From positions 30,760 through 94,759 of the forward strand of contig LM655207.1 of assembly GCA_000824825.2 (NCBI GenBank): 64,000 nt of DNA, given 5' to 3'. The notes beneath the pieces were generated by a model, which saw only the letters and a program-made list of their open reading frames with translations, was not told where the DNA came from and ran no database searches. Below are positions 46,301 through 54,167 of the stretch, piece by piece. Position 1 is the stretch's first letter. The number at the start of each line of letters is the position of its first letter. The translations under genes and the position numbers were made by a program. The DNA comes from Mesorhizobium sp. ORS 3324. Lineage in GTDB: Bacteria > Pseudomonadota > Alphaproteobacteria > Rhizobiales > Rhizobiaceae.

Positions 46301-46815
46301 GGTGACGTTCCCTGAACGGCTGGTGCGCCTTGGGCGGCGTCGCCGTCGGGATAGCCCAACCAGTTCCAAATGACCTTCTCGCGATTGCCGCCCCAGCGCG
46401 GATCGGCCACGCATCCTTCGATACAATGTCCGCGGAGCACACCGAATAAAACCTTCTGGTTCTGCGCGGACATGCTTCCTGTCAGAGCACCTTTCGTTAG
46501 ATCGGCTAGAAGTGCCGTCGCTTGATCGCGCGACAATACCGCGAGCGGCTTGCCAAAGCGGCCGCGCGCGACATTCTCCAGGTACGGCAGCCCCTCCTTG
46601 TATCGGGTGATCCAGCTCGGGATTTCGTAATAGACGGTCGCGGGGAGCGCGAGGAGCTGGTCGACGTAGTCAGCCGCGCCTGCTTCCCGCGCGCCCGGGC
46701 GATCCTCTCCGCCCGGCCAGATGGCGTCGAACAAAACGACGAGCTGCCGTAATTCGTCGGCGTTGAAGTGCCGCGCGCCCGTCATTTGAGGTAAGGGAGG
46801 AACCGTGCCTGGCAT
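46297..46815 (-). CDS. Gluconate 2-dehydrogenase subunit 3-like protein
   Basis: 172 residues from ATG 46815, which overlaps the upstream stop (TGATG). The FNADELRQLVVLFDAIWPG (about 17-35) N-terminus and the ending GCVADPRWGGNREKVIWNWLGYPD (about 135-158, read as GCVADPRWGGN then WNWLGYPD) are family hallmarks. These small proteins assist GMC-type dehydrogenase subunits, usually with an exported Tat signal; here no signal is visible, so a cytoplasmic complex is possible. Paired by overlap with the GMC oxidoreductase. Confidence 0.82.
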   Translation of the reverse strand: MPGTVPPLPQMTGARHFNADELRQLVVLFDAIWPGGEDRPGAREAGAADYVDQLLALPATVYYEIPSWITRYKEGLPYLENVARGRFGKPLAVLSRDQATALLADLTKGALTGSMSAQNQKVLFGVLRGHCIEGCVADPRWGGNREKVIWNWLGYPDGDAAQGAPAVQGTSP

Positions 46816-47936
46816 CACGCCGCTCCGATGCTGAGTAGTGCCTCGGCACGCTCGACCATGCCGATATAGGGAGTGATATCCGCGGCGCCTGAATGTTGGA
46901 TGAGATTGACGACGAGTGCATCGTCGGAGTCCGAGAAGAAGCTCCCTGCCATCGGATAAAGCTGGTTGTTCTCGCGCACAGCGTGCGCACGGAACAGCCG
47001 CACGAATGAACGAGCGAGCGCGGTAAAGTCGAGCAATGCGTAGAAACGGTCGTCGTCGTCGCCGAACTGAACGCGTCGCCACGCGACGTCTATCGCCGAC
47101 CAATACGCCCGCGCCTGATCGTGTTGGTCGAATACCCACTGGCCTTTGCGGCGGTCCATACCACAGGCCACCGCCACTTCAATCATCGCTTCTTCAGCTT
47201 TAAGGTGAACGGGATCGGCAAAATGATCAATAAGGTGCACGAAGTAAGCCATGCCACGTCGCAGATCGTCTGGAAGCGCCGTCGGCGGTGGCGACGTCCA
47301 TGCATCCGCAACCTCCGTCGGAACGCGGCCCTCTACGAGATGGTCGAGACCGTCAGCGATAGCAATCCCTATCGTGAAAATACGCTCACCCAAGAGATGC
47401 TCGTGCTGCAGCAACGCTTCGAACTGGCGCCCGCTTTCGGTAGGCGAGGACTCCAGCTTGCCTTGCAGCGCGGGGAGGAACTCGCGGCCCGGCGGACATG
47501 GCTTTAGTAGGCTTTTCATGCCGGCGAGTTCTGCGCCTAGGCATTCAAGATAGTTCTCGCCGACGAATACACATTGGCCAGGCGATACCCCCAACTTACG
47601 AGCGGCGAAACCATAAATTTCCGCTGATGGCTTGTCGGCCTTTGCCTCGTGATTTGTAGTAATATTGTCACGAGGAATGAAATCACCGATGGTAACTTGC
47701 CTCCCTGTATTGTTCAGCGAGAGCTCAGTGGTGACGATCATGTCGCGACCCTGTTCGTCGCTAACATCAGCAGGCAGGTTGGTGATCACCCCGACTCTAG
47801 CGCCGAGCGCCTTCACGCCTTCAAGCAGTTTCTGGGTACTCGGGAGGTAGGCAACCAAATGCCCAGGCCGATCGACCTCACCGAGCGTGTCTCTGACATC
47901 GAACAACACGACCATCTGGTTCGCCGGATCAACCAT
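46815..47936 (-). CDS. HAD-like domain fused to hemerythrin-like domain
   Basis: 373 residues from ATG 47936 (AAGGAGACCAAG before it). N-terminal half (about 1-160) is HAD-like: VVLFDVRDTLGEVD has the DxRDT-type loop (the usual second Asp is Arg-Asp shifted), followed by GVITNLPAD near 50 and CVFVGENYLECLGAELAGM near 125. C-terminal half (about 220-370) has hemerythrin-type iron ligands: YFVHLIDHFADPVHLKAEEA, FDQHDQARAY, and FRAHAVRENNQLYPMA. So a phosphatase-like fold is joined to a likely di-iron O2- or ROS-sensing or detoxifying module. I know of no described protein of this composition. It is 100 bp downstream of the sedolisin and overlaps the next gene. Confidence 0.7.
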   Translation of the reverse strand: MVDPANQMVVLFDVRDTLGEVDRPGHLVAYLPSTQKLLEGVKALGARVGVITNLPADVSDEQGRDMIVTTELSLNNTGRQVTIGDFIPRDNITTNHEAKADKPSAEIYGFAARKLGVSPGQCVFVGENYLECLGAELAGMKSLLKPCPPGREFLPALQGKLESSPTESGRQFEALLQHEHLLGERIFTIGIAIADGLDHLVEGRVPTEVADAWTSPPPTALPDDLRRGMAYFVHLIDHFADPVHLKAEEAMIEVAVACGMDRRKGQWVFDQHDQARAYWSAIDVAWRRVQFGDDDDRFYALLDFTALARSFVRLFRAHAVRENNQLYPMAGSFFSDSDDALVVNLIQHSGAADITPYIGMVERAEALLSIGAA

Positions 47937-48036
47937 CTTGGTCTCCTTTACTCGAGAAGTACACGATAAGGTTGAAACCACACCTCATCGCTCTCCCCTT
48001 CCGTGTAAACGCCTCTTCGATATGCTTGAAGGACAA

Positions 48037-49656
48037 CTAAACCCCTGGTCCACCCAGCCTGTTGATGAGTTCCGCCACGTTCGGGGCCCCGAGGCCGGTT
48101 ACGAGGTCGTAGCCAGCCTTTGCGGTGTAAGCCCCATTGGTGCCTTCAGCGATATCCCGGAACGCAGCTGTCCCCGACAAGGAGTACAATAGTGAGTTCA
48201 AATAGGTCAGAGGTGGTTGTCCGTTCTTCTGACGCGCTTCGTTGATGAGCGCGCAAAAGCCGGCCCACATCGGCGCGCTCCAGCTCGTTCCACCAATTCC
48301 GGTAGCCTGTCCGTGGAGCACAAGAAAGGCGCCTGTGTTCGGATCGGCAGCTGCGCATACGTCCGGCACAAGGCGATCCGTGCCCTTTGGTACTCCAGCG
48401 CCAGCCTGCCAAGCTGGCCGCGAGAACAAAACGCTTCGACCACCGCCACCCGCAGCCCATCCTGTCTCTGACGACACCGTTCCGTCAGGTGCTAGTTGTA
48501 GCGTCGTGCCACCAACCGATACCACCGCGGTATCAGTCGATTCGTACTCAGCTTGCAGAGGCCCAGTTGGGCTGTGTCCTGATAGGTCAGGGTTAGATCC
48601 TGCGTCGCCGGTAGAGACGAAAACATTCACGCCCGCAGCCGCCAATTTCAGAAATCGCCTGTGCTGAGCGGCGACCTCCCCGTCTGGCCCGCCCATATAG
48701 GTCTCTCCCAATCCCAGACTGATCGAAAGCTGCCGCAAGCCGGGGTTTGCCGGTAAATCGGCGATAATACGGTCCAGAGCCCGATCCAGGGCAGAAAACT
48801 GCAGCGAGCCGGACGCATAGATTCGTATCTCAGCCTCCGGGGCAATGCCGCCAGTCCAAGATACGTCAAGTGTCTCCTCTCCTTCAGGCGGCGGTAGCGG
48901 AGTATTGCCTACATTAATCTTCTTTACGCGAGACTGATCCCACTCAAGCTCGTTCACTTTCCAAAACGCTTTGAGATCGGCGTCGGCCGGAAATGTGTCG
49001 ATGAGGATTGCGATCTGCTGACCTTTTCCGGTCAGGCCCAGCCCGCGCGCACCGTAGGCTCCTAGAATCTCAGCAATCAGATACGGCGGTGAATTTTGGA
49101 CGTTTGGTTGAAGTGCACCGGCCCGAAGACGGTTGCGATTCGCCGCTCTGGAGAAGCGCTTCCGAAAGTGCTTTTGTGCTCGACGAAACGGCTGAAGACC
49201 CAAGATTGCGTGCACGGGTTCGCCGATGTCCGCCGGCAGACTTGGAGCATTTTGGGCCGACATATAGGTGATGCCGTCACGCGTCACCGGGACCATTTTG
49301 ACTTGGAGGGTCTGTTCAACTAGCGACACGGTCGCTCGAGCATATACCGCGCTTTTATCAGCTGCCACGTCGAGTATTTCGAATCCCTGGGACTTCAACC
49401 ACTTGATGAGCGCATCCGCTCGTTCCGAATCCCCGCCGTATTTTGATTGCAGTTCGTTTGCGCTGACCGTCTCCCCGGCTGCAATCTTGTCCTCTAGCTC
49501 TTTCTGTAGGTCTGGCGGTATATCCATTGAGAACATGACGTCCACCGGCGCAGGCGATGCCGGCTGGACCGCGTTTACCATCAATCCGTTATGGGTTACT
49601 CCAGCATGGTCTGGTAGCGGCACAACACTGTTCGAGAACACCTTTCTGTCAGCCAT
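48037..49656 (-). CDS. S53-family serine peptidase (sedolisin/kumamolisin-like)
   Basis: 539 residues with propeptide. Residues about 35-185 are a pro-kumamolisin-type region (LQKELEDKIAAGETVSANEL, then VEQTLQVKMVPVTRDGITYM). The catalytic domain begins near residue 187. The E-x3-D pair is Glu260/Asp264 in EGEETLDVSW. Asp351 in STGDAGSN supplies the oxyanion residue, and Ser458 is in GIGGTSWSAP. A calcium-site motif near the end is FRDIAEGTNGAYTAKAGYDL (about 500-520). Sedolisins act at acidic pH, usually outside the cell. There is no clear signal peptide, so secretion would need another path. Second gene in the QS-headed run after luxI. Confidence 0.9.
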   Translation of the reverse strand: MADRKVFSNSVVPLPDHAGVTHNGLMVNAVQPASPAPVDVMFSMDIPPDLQKELEDKIAAGETVSANELQSKYGGDSERADALIKWLKSQGFEILDVAADKSAVYARATVSLVEQTLQVKMVPVTRDGITYMSAQNAPSLPADIGEPVHAILGLQPFRRAQKHFRKRFSRAANRNRLRAGALQPNVQNSPPYLIAEILGAYGARGLGLTGKGQQIAILIDTFPADADLKAFWKVNELEWDQSRVKKINVGNTPLPPPEGEETLDVSWTGGIAPEAEIRIYASGSLQFSALDRALDRIIADLPANPGLRQLSISLGLGETYMGGPDGEVAAQHRRFLKLAAAGVNVFVSTGDAGSNPDLSGHSPTGPLQAEYESTDTAVVSVGGTTLQLAPDGTVSSETGWAAGGGGRSVLFSRPAWQAGAGVPKGTDRLVPDVCAAADPNTGAFLVLHGQATGIGGTSWSAPMWAGFCALINEARQKNGQPPLTYLNSLLYSLSGTAAFRDIAEGTNGAYTAKAGYDLVTGLGAPNVAELINRLGGPGV

Positions 49657-49758
49657 AGAAAGCCCTCCTCATCACAACGGCTTAAGGAATCGAAGAATTC
49701 GTCGTACTCGGAAGCAGGAAAGTCGATGCCTGGCCGAGACAGCGGAAGTTCGATCCGG

Positions 49759-50418
49759 TCACAGCGCAACCTCAATGATGTCGCTGGTCTTCTGTACGAA
49801 CGGACGCTGCCTTCCCCGCCTCACCAGCAGCGAATGCTCAATCCCGAGTATCTTCCGCACACTCGCCAGCGCCGCCTCATTCACCTCGATATATGCGACG
49901 ATGTACCATTCACCGTCTTGTTCCCGCGCCATACCCAGCGGCTCCGCGCGCCATTTCAATGCGCCGTGGTGGGGCATGAAGTAGGTTTCCTGGACTCCGC
50001 CGACGGCGCTGAGACCCTCGTCGAGCGCGTATTCCATGACCGCGCAGCAGAGCTGCGTCAGCGTGCCGCGCAAGCCGGTCCTCCGTTTGTCGGGCACGAC
50101 GAAGGTGCGGGTCCATTCGGCCCAGTCGGGGCGTCTGGGCACGCCCGATTTCTCGCACATGTGAGGAAAGACCTCAGAGACCATGTGCGGCTCGCTCGTT
50201 GGGATCAATCGGGCCGAGGTCACGACGTGACCGTCTTCGAGACCGAGCAGGTAGGTTGCCGCGTCAGTATCGAACTGGTCTCGCTCGCGACCGTCCGGAC
50301 TTGGAGGGCGCCAGTGTTTTTGATGCACGAAGAAATCGTGCCTGCGGCGCAGAAACTCGTCGAATTCGTTTTCGTAGAGATGCTTGTTCTGCGCATTGAC
50401 GACATGAGCCGTAATCAT
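49759..50418 (-). CDS. Acyl-homoserine-lactone synthase, LuxI family
   Basis: 219 residues, the usual LuxI length. It makes acyl-homoserine lactones from SAM and acyl-ACP. Conserved sites are visible: RRRHDFFVHQKHWRPP (about 24-39), FDTDAATYLLGL (about 49-60, Asp of the SAM site), SARLIPTSEPHM (about 68-79, Arg-Leu-x-Pro) and EVFPHMCE. A weakly conserved C-terminal part follows. The start at 50418 is 57 bp downstream of the lux palindrome. It is the first gene of the run under that box. The acyl-chain specificity cannot be read. Confidence 0.92.
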   Translation of the reverse strand: MITAHVVNAQNKHLYENEFDEFLRRRHDFFVHQKHWRPPSPDGRERDQFDTDAATYLLGLEDGHVVTSARLIPTSEPHMVSEVFPHMCEKSGVPRRPDWAEWTRTFVVPDKRRTGLRGTLTQLCCAVMEYALDEGLSAVGGVQETYFMPHHGALKWRAEPLGMAREQDGEWYIVAYIEVNEAALASVRKILGIEHSLLVRRGRQRPFVQKTSDIIEVAL

Positions 50419-50474
50419 CGCGCGATCCCCCGATCGTTCTTGGGGGAATAGTTGCAGCGTGTCTAATGTACGTC

Positions 50475-50494
50475 ACCTGTCCGATCGGACAGTT
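50475..50494. promoter_or_regulatory. lux-box palindrome between luxR and luxI
   Basis: CTGTCCGATCGGACAG at 50477-50492 is a perfect 16-bp palindrome in the 83-bp gap between the luxR stop and the luxI start, reading towards luxI. It has the size and symmetry of LuxR-type binding sites and lies 57 bases before luxI. No second copy is visible elsewhere in the cluster, so direct activation is expected for luxI and the genes that follow. This role is inferred. Confidence 0.75.
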
Positions 50495-50501
50495 GACTCG
50501 G

Positions 50502-51224
50502 TTATGGGTGGATCAGACGCCTGCGCACGGCCTCGACGACGGCTTGCGTGGTCGTGGCCACGCCGAAAGCCTCGCGGGCGCGTGTCGCATGCCATTTGAC
50601 GGTGCGCTCCGTCAGGCCGAGGATTTGCGAGGTTTCCGATGACGTCTTGCCGGCCGCAGCCCACAGGAGCACTTCCTTCTCCCGATCGGTCAGCGGGCTC
50701 TCAGCGTGTTCCTCGTCATTCGAAAGAGCCTGGATCGTCATGCCGGCATAAACGGCCATGGTGACCAGTTGCACCTGCTGGCGCGCCGACAGCTTGCAGG
50801 ATTTCGCCGAAGAGGCGAATGACAGCACGGATTGCCAGTGATTGACGCTGAGCATCGGCACGGCAAAGCCGCTCCAGATGCCGAACTCCGTTGCTTCGCC
50901 GGCAACGCGCCGCGAAGCTTCCGTGCCGGACCACTTGGCAGGAACCTCGGACCAAAGAAACGGCTTCAAAGTTTTCGCCGAATAGATGCAGACGCCGTCC
51001 ACGGCGGCGTGCTCTGCTTCGACGTAGCGCTCGAACCAGCCTTTGGGCCAACCGTTCAGCTCCACCATAGGCGCGAGTTTCTGCCCGCCCAAAGGGACGC
51101 CACTCAAGATAAGATGTTCAAATCCTAGATTCTTTACTGTTTCGAGCAGGTCGCTCAAAAGCGAGCCTGCTGTAACATGCTTCCTGCAGCGCTCAACAAA
51201 GTCGAATACATCTGAATCGATCAT
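50502..51224 (-). CDS. LuxR-family quorum-sensing regulator
   Basis: 240 residues from ATG 51224. N-terminal autoinducer-binding domain (about 1-165) with the WFERYVEAEHAAVDGVC stretch (about 66-82) containing the Trp/Tyr/Asp contacts typical of acyl-HSL receptors. C-terminal LuxR HTH (about 175-235): SPLTDREKEVLLWAAAGKTS then SETSQILGLTERTVKWHATR. An alternative start eight codons upstream exists. It lies upstream of luxI on the same strand, so it may also be read in the same transcript. Its own promoter should be in the 551 bp before it. Confidence 0.93.
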   Translation of the reverse strand: MIDSDVFDFVERCRKHVTAGSLLSDLLETVKNLGFEHLILSGVPLGGQKLAPMVELNGWPKGWFERYVEAEHAAVDGVCIYSAKTLKPFLWSEVPAKWSGTEASRRVAGEATEFGIWSGFAVPMLSVNHWQSVLSFASSAKSCKLSARQQVQLVTMAVYAGMTIQALSNDEEHAESPLTDREKEVLLWAAAGKTSSETSQILGLTERTVKWHATRAREAFGVATTTQAVVEAVRRRLIHP

Positions 51225-51775
51225 GCCAGAGACCCCTCCCGCATGCACCTTTTATAGCGAATTTAGGATATCTGAATATGCAATTTCGAGTTATCGGCAA
51301 GGCAATAGAGTGAGAAGTAGGTGACAAAATGGTTCTGAGCTGGATTCATCGACGTTGTCTGATCCAGGAATGAAGGATGATGTGATGCGAGAAACGGGGC
51401 GGACTGCACGGTGGTGGCCGAGACGACACAGTCTGGTAAGGATCGCAAAGCGACTTTAGTCACCAAACATTTGTCTTGTCCCAACCGTGTTCCAAGTCCC
51501 CGTTCGGGAAACACCGCCACTCGTTGGTAATGCCCGCGTCCCCTCTTCCGACGCCTAGGCACCGAGCCAGTAGCACTATTTTGTCGATAGTCAGCGGCTC
51601 GAAGAGCGTCCAAGTAAGCGAACCAGATGCACTATTGCGAGCTTGGCCTCGGCGTCTTTCCTAGCAGCCGTTACGCTCAACTTTAGCAAAATGTCTCAAT
51701 TGCGAAGTGAGGTAGGAATGGTGTAAAATCTTCCATACTGTCGAAAAATAATATGATAGGATGCTAAAACCTTGA
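51225..51775. other. Divergent control region between luxR and tyrosinase
   Basis: 551 bp with the promoters of the leftward luxR transcript and the rightward tyrosinase-caspase transcript. An AT-rich stretch at 51690-51770 lies just before the tyrosinase start. I looked for a second copy of the lux palindrome and did not find one. No gene is supported here. Confidence 0.5.
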
Positions 51776-53335
51776 ATGCATCCAAATATATCGGGGTACG
51801 TTGGCAAGCTTTTCGGCTCAGCCATAGCTCGACTAGGGGGTGAGATGGTCGGCAAACGCGAGGACGCCTGGAAGCTGGGCGCAGGTTGGAACGATACCTT
51901 CCTTTGGTACGCCAAGGCCGTGATAGCGTTGAAGAGCCGTCCCGTGACTGACAGGACGAGTTGGCGCTACCTTGCCGCGATGCATCAGTTCGATCGCAAT
52001 CTTTGGATTGGTCTCGGTATCATCGACAAAAAAACGAAGCTGCCGTCTGCTAGCGACATGGATGTCGCCTGGAACCAATGCCAGCATTCATCCTTTTATT
52101 TCCTGCCCTGGCATCGTGGCTATCTCGCCCGTTTCGAGGAGATCATCGCGGCGACGATCGTTTCGCTCGGCGGAAACGCCGGCTGGAAGCTGCCTTACTG
52201 GAACTACCTCGACTCGACCAATCCCAACGCACGCAAGATACCAGAAGCGTTCCTCCTGAAATACCTGCCGGACGGCACGACGCGGAACCCGCTGGAGGAT
52301 GTTCCGCGCTACGGCCAGAAAGTTCTGGGTCCCGAGCCGCGGCTTCACATAGACGACATCGACCTCTCGGCGATGGACGAACCCGATTTCACTGGTTCGG
52401 TCAGCTTCGGGGGCAGCAAGACGCTCTTCTCGAACCCCGATATCGGCATAAGAGGGCAATTGGAGAATGTGCCGCACGGTTCGGTCCACGTACTAGTTGG
52501 CGGAGCTCGCCCGGCCAATCCCGGCGACGGCTATCTTTCCGCCTTCGAGACGGCCGGGCTGGATCCACTGTTTTGGCTCCATCACTGCAACATCGACCGG
52601 CTCTGGGCCGCTTGGATGATCAAGCCAGGCGTCAATATGGAGGCTGGCAAGCAATGGCTCGACGGTCCGTCTAACCGTGCCTTTGCCGTGCCGAAGGCCG
52701 ATGGTTCGGGATTGGAAAACTATACGGCGCGCGATACTTTGAACGGTGGCAAATTCTACCCCGACTACGACGATCTTCATGCCGGCACCGGGGTGGCGGC
52801 AGTGCCAGCGGGCGGACAAGCCGCAGTCCTCGTACAGGGACCAGCAACCATGACGGAGCCGAAGGTCATCGGTGCGAACGGCGAGAAGATCACTCTGGGC
52901 GACGCCCCAGTGGAAACCGCCGTGAAGATCGCCCCGCAGGCCGGCAAGGCAATGGTCACGGCCATGGGGCCTGGCGCGCCCGAAGCGGACTCTGGCAAGC
53001 GGACCTTTCTCAAGCTTGAGAATATCCGCGGTGCAAGTTCGGCTGGCGGCCTGAAGGCCTATGTCAATGCCCCGGCCGGCAGCGAGAAGGACTTGCCGCA
53101 GGAGTACGTGGCCGGAAGTGCCGCCTTGTTCGGCCTGGGTAGTGCCTCCAAGGTGGACGGCCAGCACGGCGGCAACGGTATCACGCTCATCTTCGACATC
53201 TCGGATCTTGCGCGGCGCCTTGTCGATCAAGGCAATTTCGATCCGTCAAACATCCGCGTGAAGATCGTTTCGGCGCACGGCGGCGGCAGCACGAACCCCA
53301 TCACGATCGAGCGCGTCAGCGTCCTGCGAGAGTGA
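51776..53335 (+). CDS. Tyrosinase (type 3 copper monooxygenase)
   Basis: 519 residues. It oxidises phenols to o-quinones (melanin chemistry). Copper A ligands: His70 in LAAMHQFDR, His104 in NQCQHSSFYF and His113 in FLPWHRGYLARFE. Copper B ligands: His234 and His238 in VPHGSVHVL, and His269/270 in DPLFWLHHCNIDRLW. The fold runs to about residue 330, then a C-terminal extension of about 190 residues (beta-rich, ends VSAHGGGSTNPITIERVSVL) that may act as a shielding domain, as in plant and fungal types. No signal peptide. ATG 51776 or 51845 (with better ribosome-binding site GGGGGTGAG) are possible. First gene of the divergent run. Confidence 0.92.
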   Translation: MHPNISGYVGKLFGSAIARLGGEMVGKREDAWKLGAGWNDTFLWYAKAVIALKSRPVTDRTSWRYLAAMHQFDRNLWIGLGIIDKKTKLPSASDMDVAWNQCQHSSFYFLPWHRGYLARFEEIIAATIVSLGGNAGWKLPYWNYLDSTNPNARKIPEAFLLKYLPDGTTRNPLEDVPRYGQKVLGPEPRLHIDDIDLSAMDEPDFTGSVSFGGSKTLFSNPDIGIRGQLENVPHGSVHVLVGGARPANPGDGYLSAFETAGLDPLFWLHHCNIDRLWAAWMIKPGVNMEAGKQWLDGPSNRAFAVPKADGSGLENYTARDTLNGGKFYPDYDDLHAGTGVAAVPAGGQAAVLVQGPATMTEPKVIGANGEKITLGDAPVETAVKIAPQAGKAMVTAMGPGAPEADSGKRTFLKLENIRGASSAGGLKAYVNAPAGSEKDLPQEYVAGSAALFGLGSASKVDGQHGGNGITLIFDISDLARRLVDQGNFDPSNIRVKIVSAHGGGSTNPITIERVSVLRE

Positions 53336-53357
53336 TCCGGGCCGAGAAGCGCTGCCG

Positions 53358-54167
53358 ATGTCGGGGAAAGGTTCGTCCGCGAAATTGTTGTTGCTGAGCA
53401 GTCTGCTCGAACCTCCGTTCAGGGGCGCGATGATGGTTGCCGGCGTAGGTCTGGTTGCCTCGTCGATGCTTGGCATTCACGCCGACCTGCCTTCGATCTG
53501 CGTAGCCTCGGAACAGCTATCCCTCAGCGCCGTCGTTGCCAGTTCACGGTTTTTCATTGCTACCAATCCAACGGGGACCCTGGCATTGGCATGGTTGACC
53601 ATGCTGATTGCGATGATGACGCCGCTCCTCGCCTTGCCCCTGTCTCATGTCCACGCCTCAAGCCTCGCTGACCGTCGACTACGCGCCTCCACGGGTTTTC
53701 TGCTTGGCTATTTCGGCGTCTGGCTTTTCGCGGGGTATCCTCTTCTGGCAGTTGCGATTGCGCTTCGGCTTCTGGCCGGCAACGCATCTGCCGCGCTGAT
53801 GACGGCGTGCCTGCTGGCGCTGATCTGGAGCGCCAGCCCTATGCAGATGGCCGCACAGAACCGGGCGCACCGCCTGCGGCGCATCGGTCTTTTCGGACTT
53901 GCTGCCGATCGCGATTGCCTGGCATTTGGAGCCACTCTGGGGGGCTGGTGCCTGGCCAGTTCGTGGCCCTGGATGCTGGTACCGCTGTTTGTAGCGCATA
54001 CCCACCTAGCCGCAATGTTCGGCGTCGCCATCATCCTCATGGCTGAGCGGCTGCGTGGACCCGGCCCGCTGCGATGGCGTTTCCCGGTCGTCCTCTCAAT
54101 CCCTACCGGCTGGATACGGGAAACTGTGATTTGCCGCCGAAGCTCCGGAGCCACGGGCCATGTCTAG
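53358..54167 (+). CDS. DUF2182 family membrane protein
   Basis: 269 residues with about six membrane helices. The TLALAWLTMLIAMMTPLLAL region (about 75-94) and LAALW-type helices with MMxxxMxP-like spacing identify the DUF2182 family, often annotated as predicted metal-binding membrane proteins. It lies 22 bases after the tyrosinase gene, so a role in copper supply to tyrosinase is plausible but inferred. Its stop overlaps the caspase-like gene start by 8 bases. Confidence 0.7.
   Translation: MSGKGSSAKLLLLSSLLEPPFRGAMMVAGVGLVASSMLGIHADLPSICVASEQLSLSAVVASSRFFIATNPTGTLALAWLTMLIAMMTPLLALPLSHVHASSLADRRLRASTGFLLGYFGVWLFAGYPLLAVAIALRLLAGNASAALMTACLLALIWSASPMQMAAQNRAHRLRRIGLFGLAADRDCLAFGATLGGWCLASSWPWMLVPLFVAHTHLAAMFGVAIILMAERLRGPGPLRWRFPVVLSIPTGWIRETVICRRSSGATGHV

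Noticed and set aside
51225-51775. Second lux box before the tyrosinase
   Set aside because: I scanned the region for CTGTCC...GGACAG-type symmetry and found only short, unconvincing inverted repeats.
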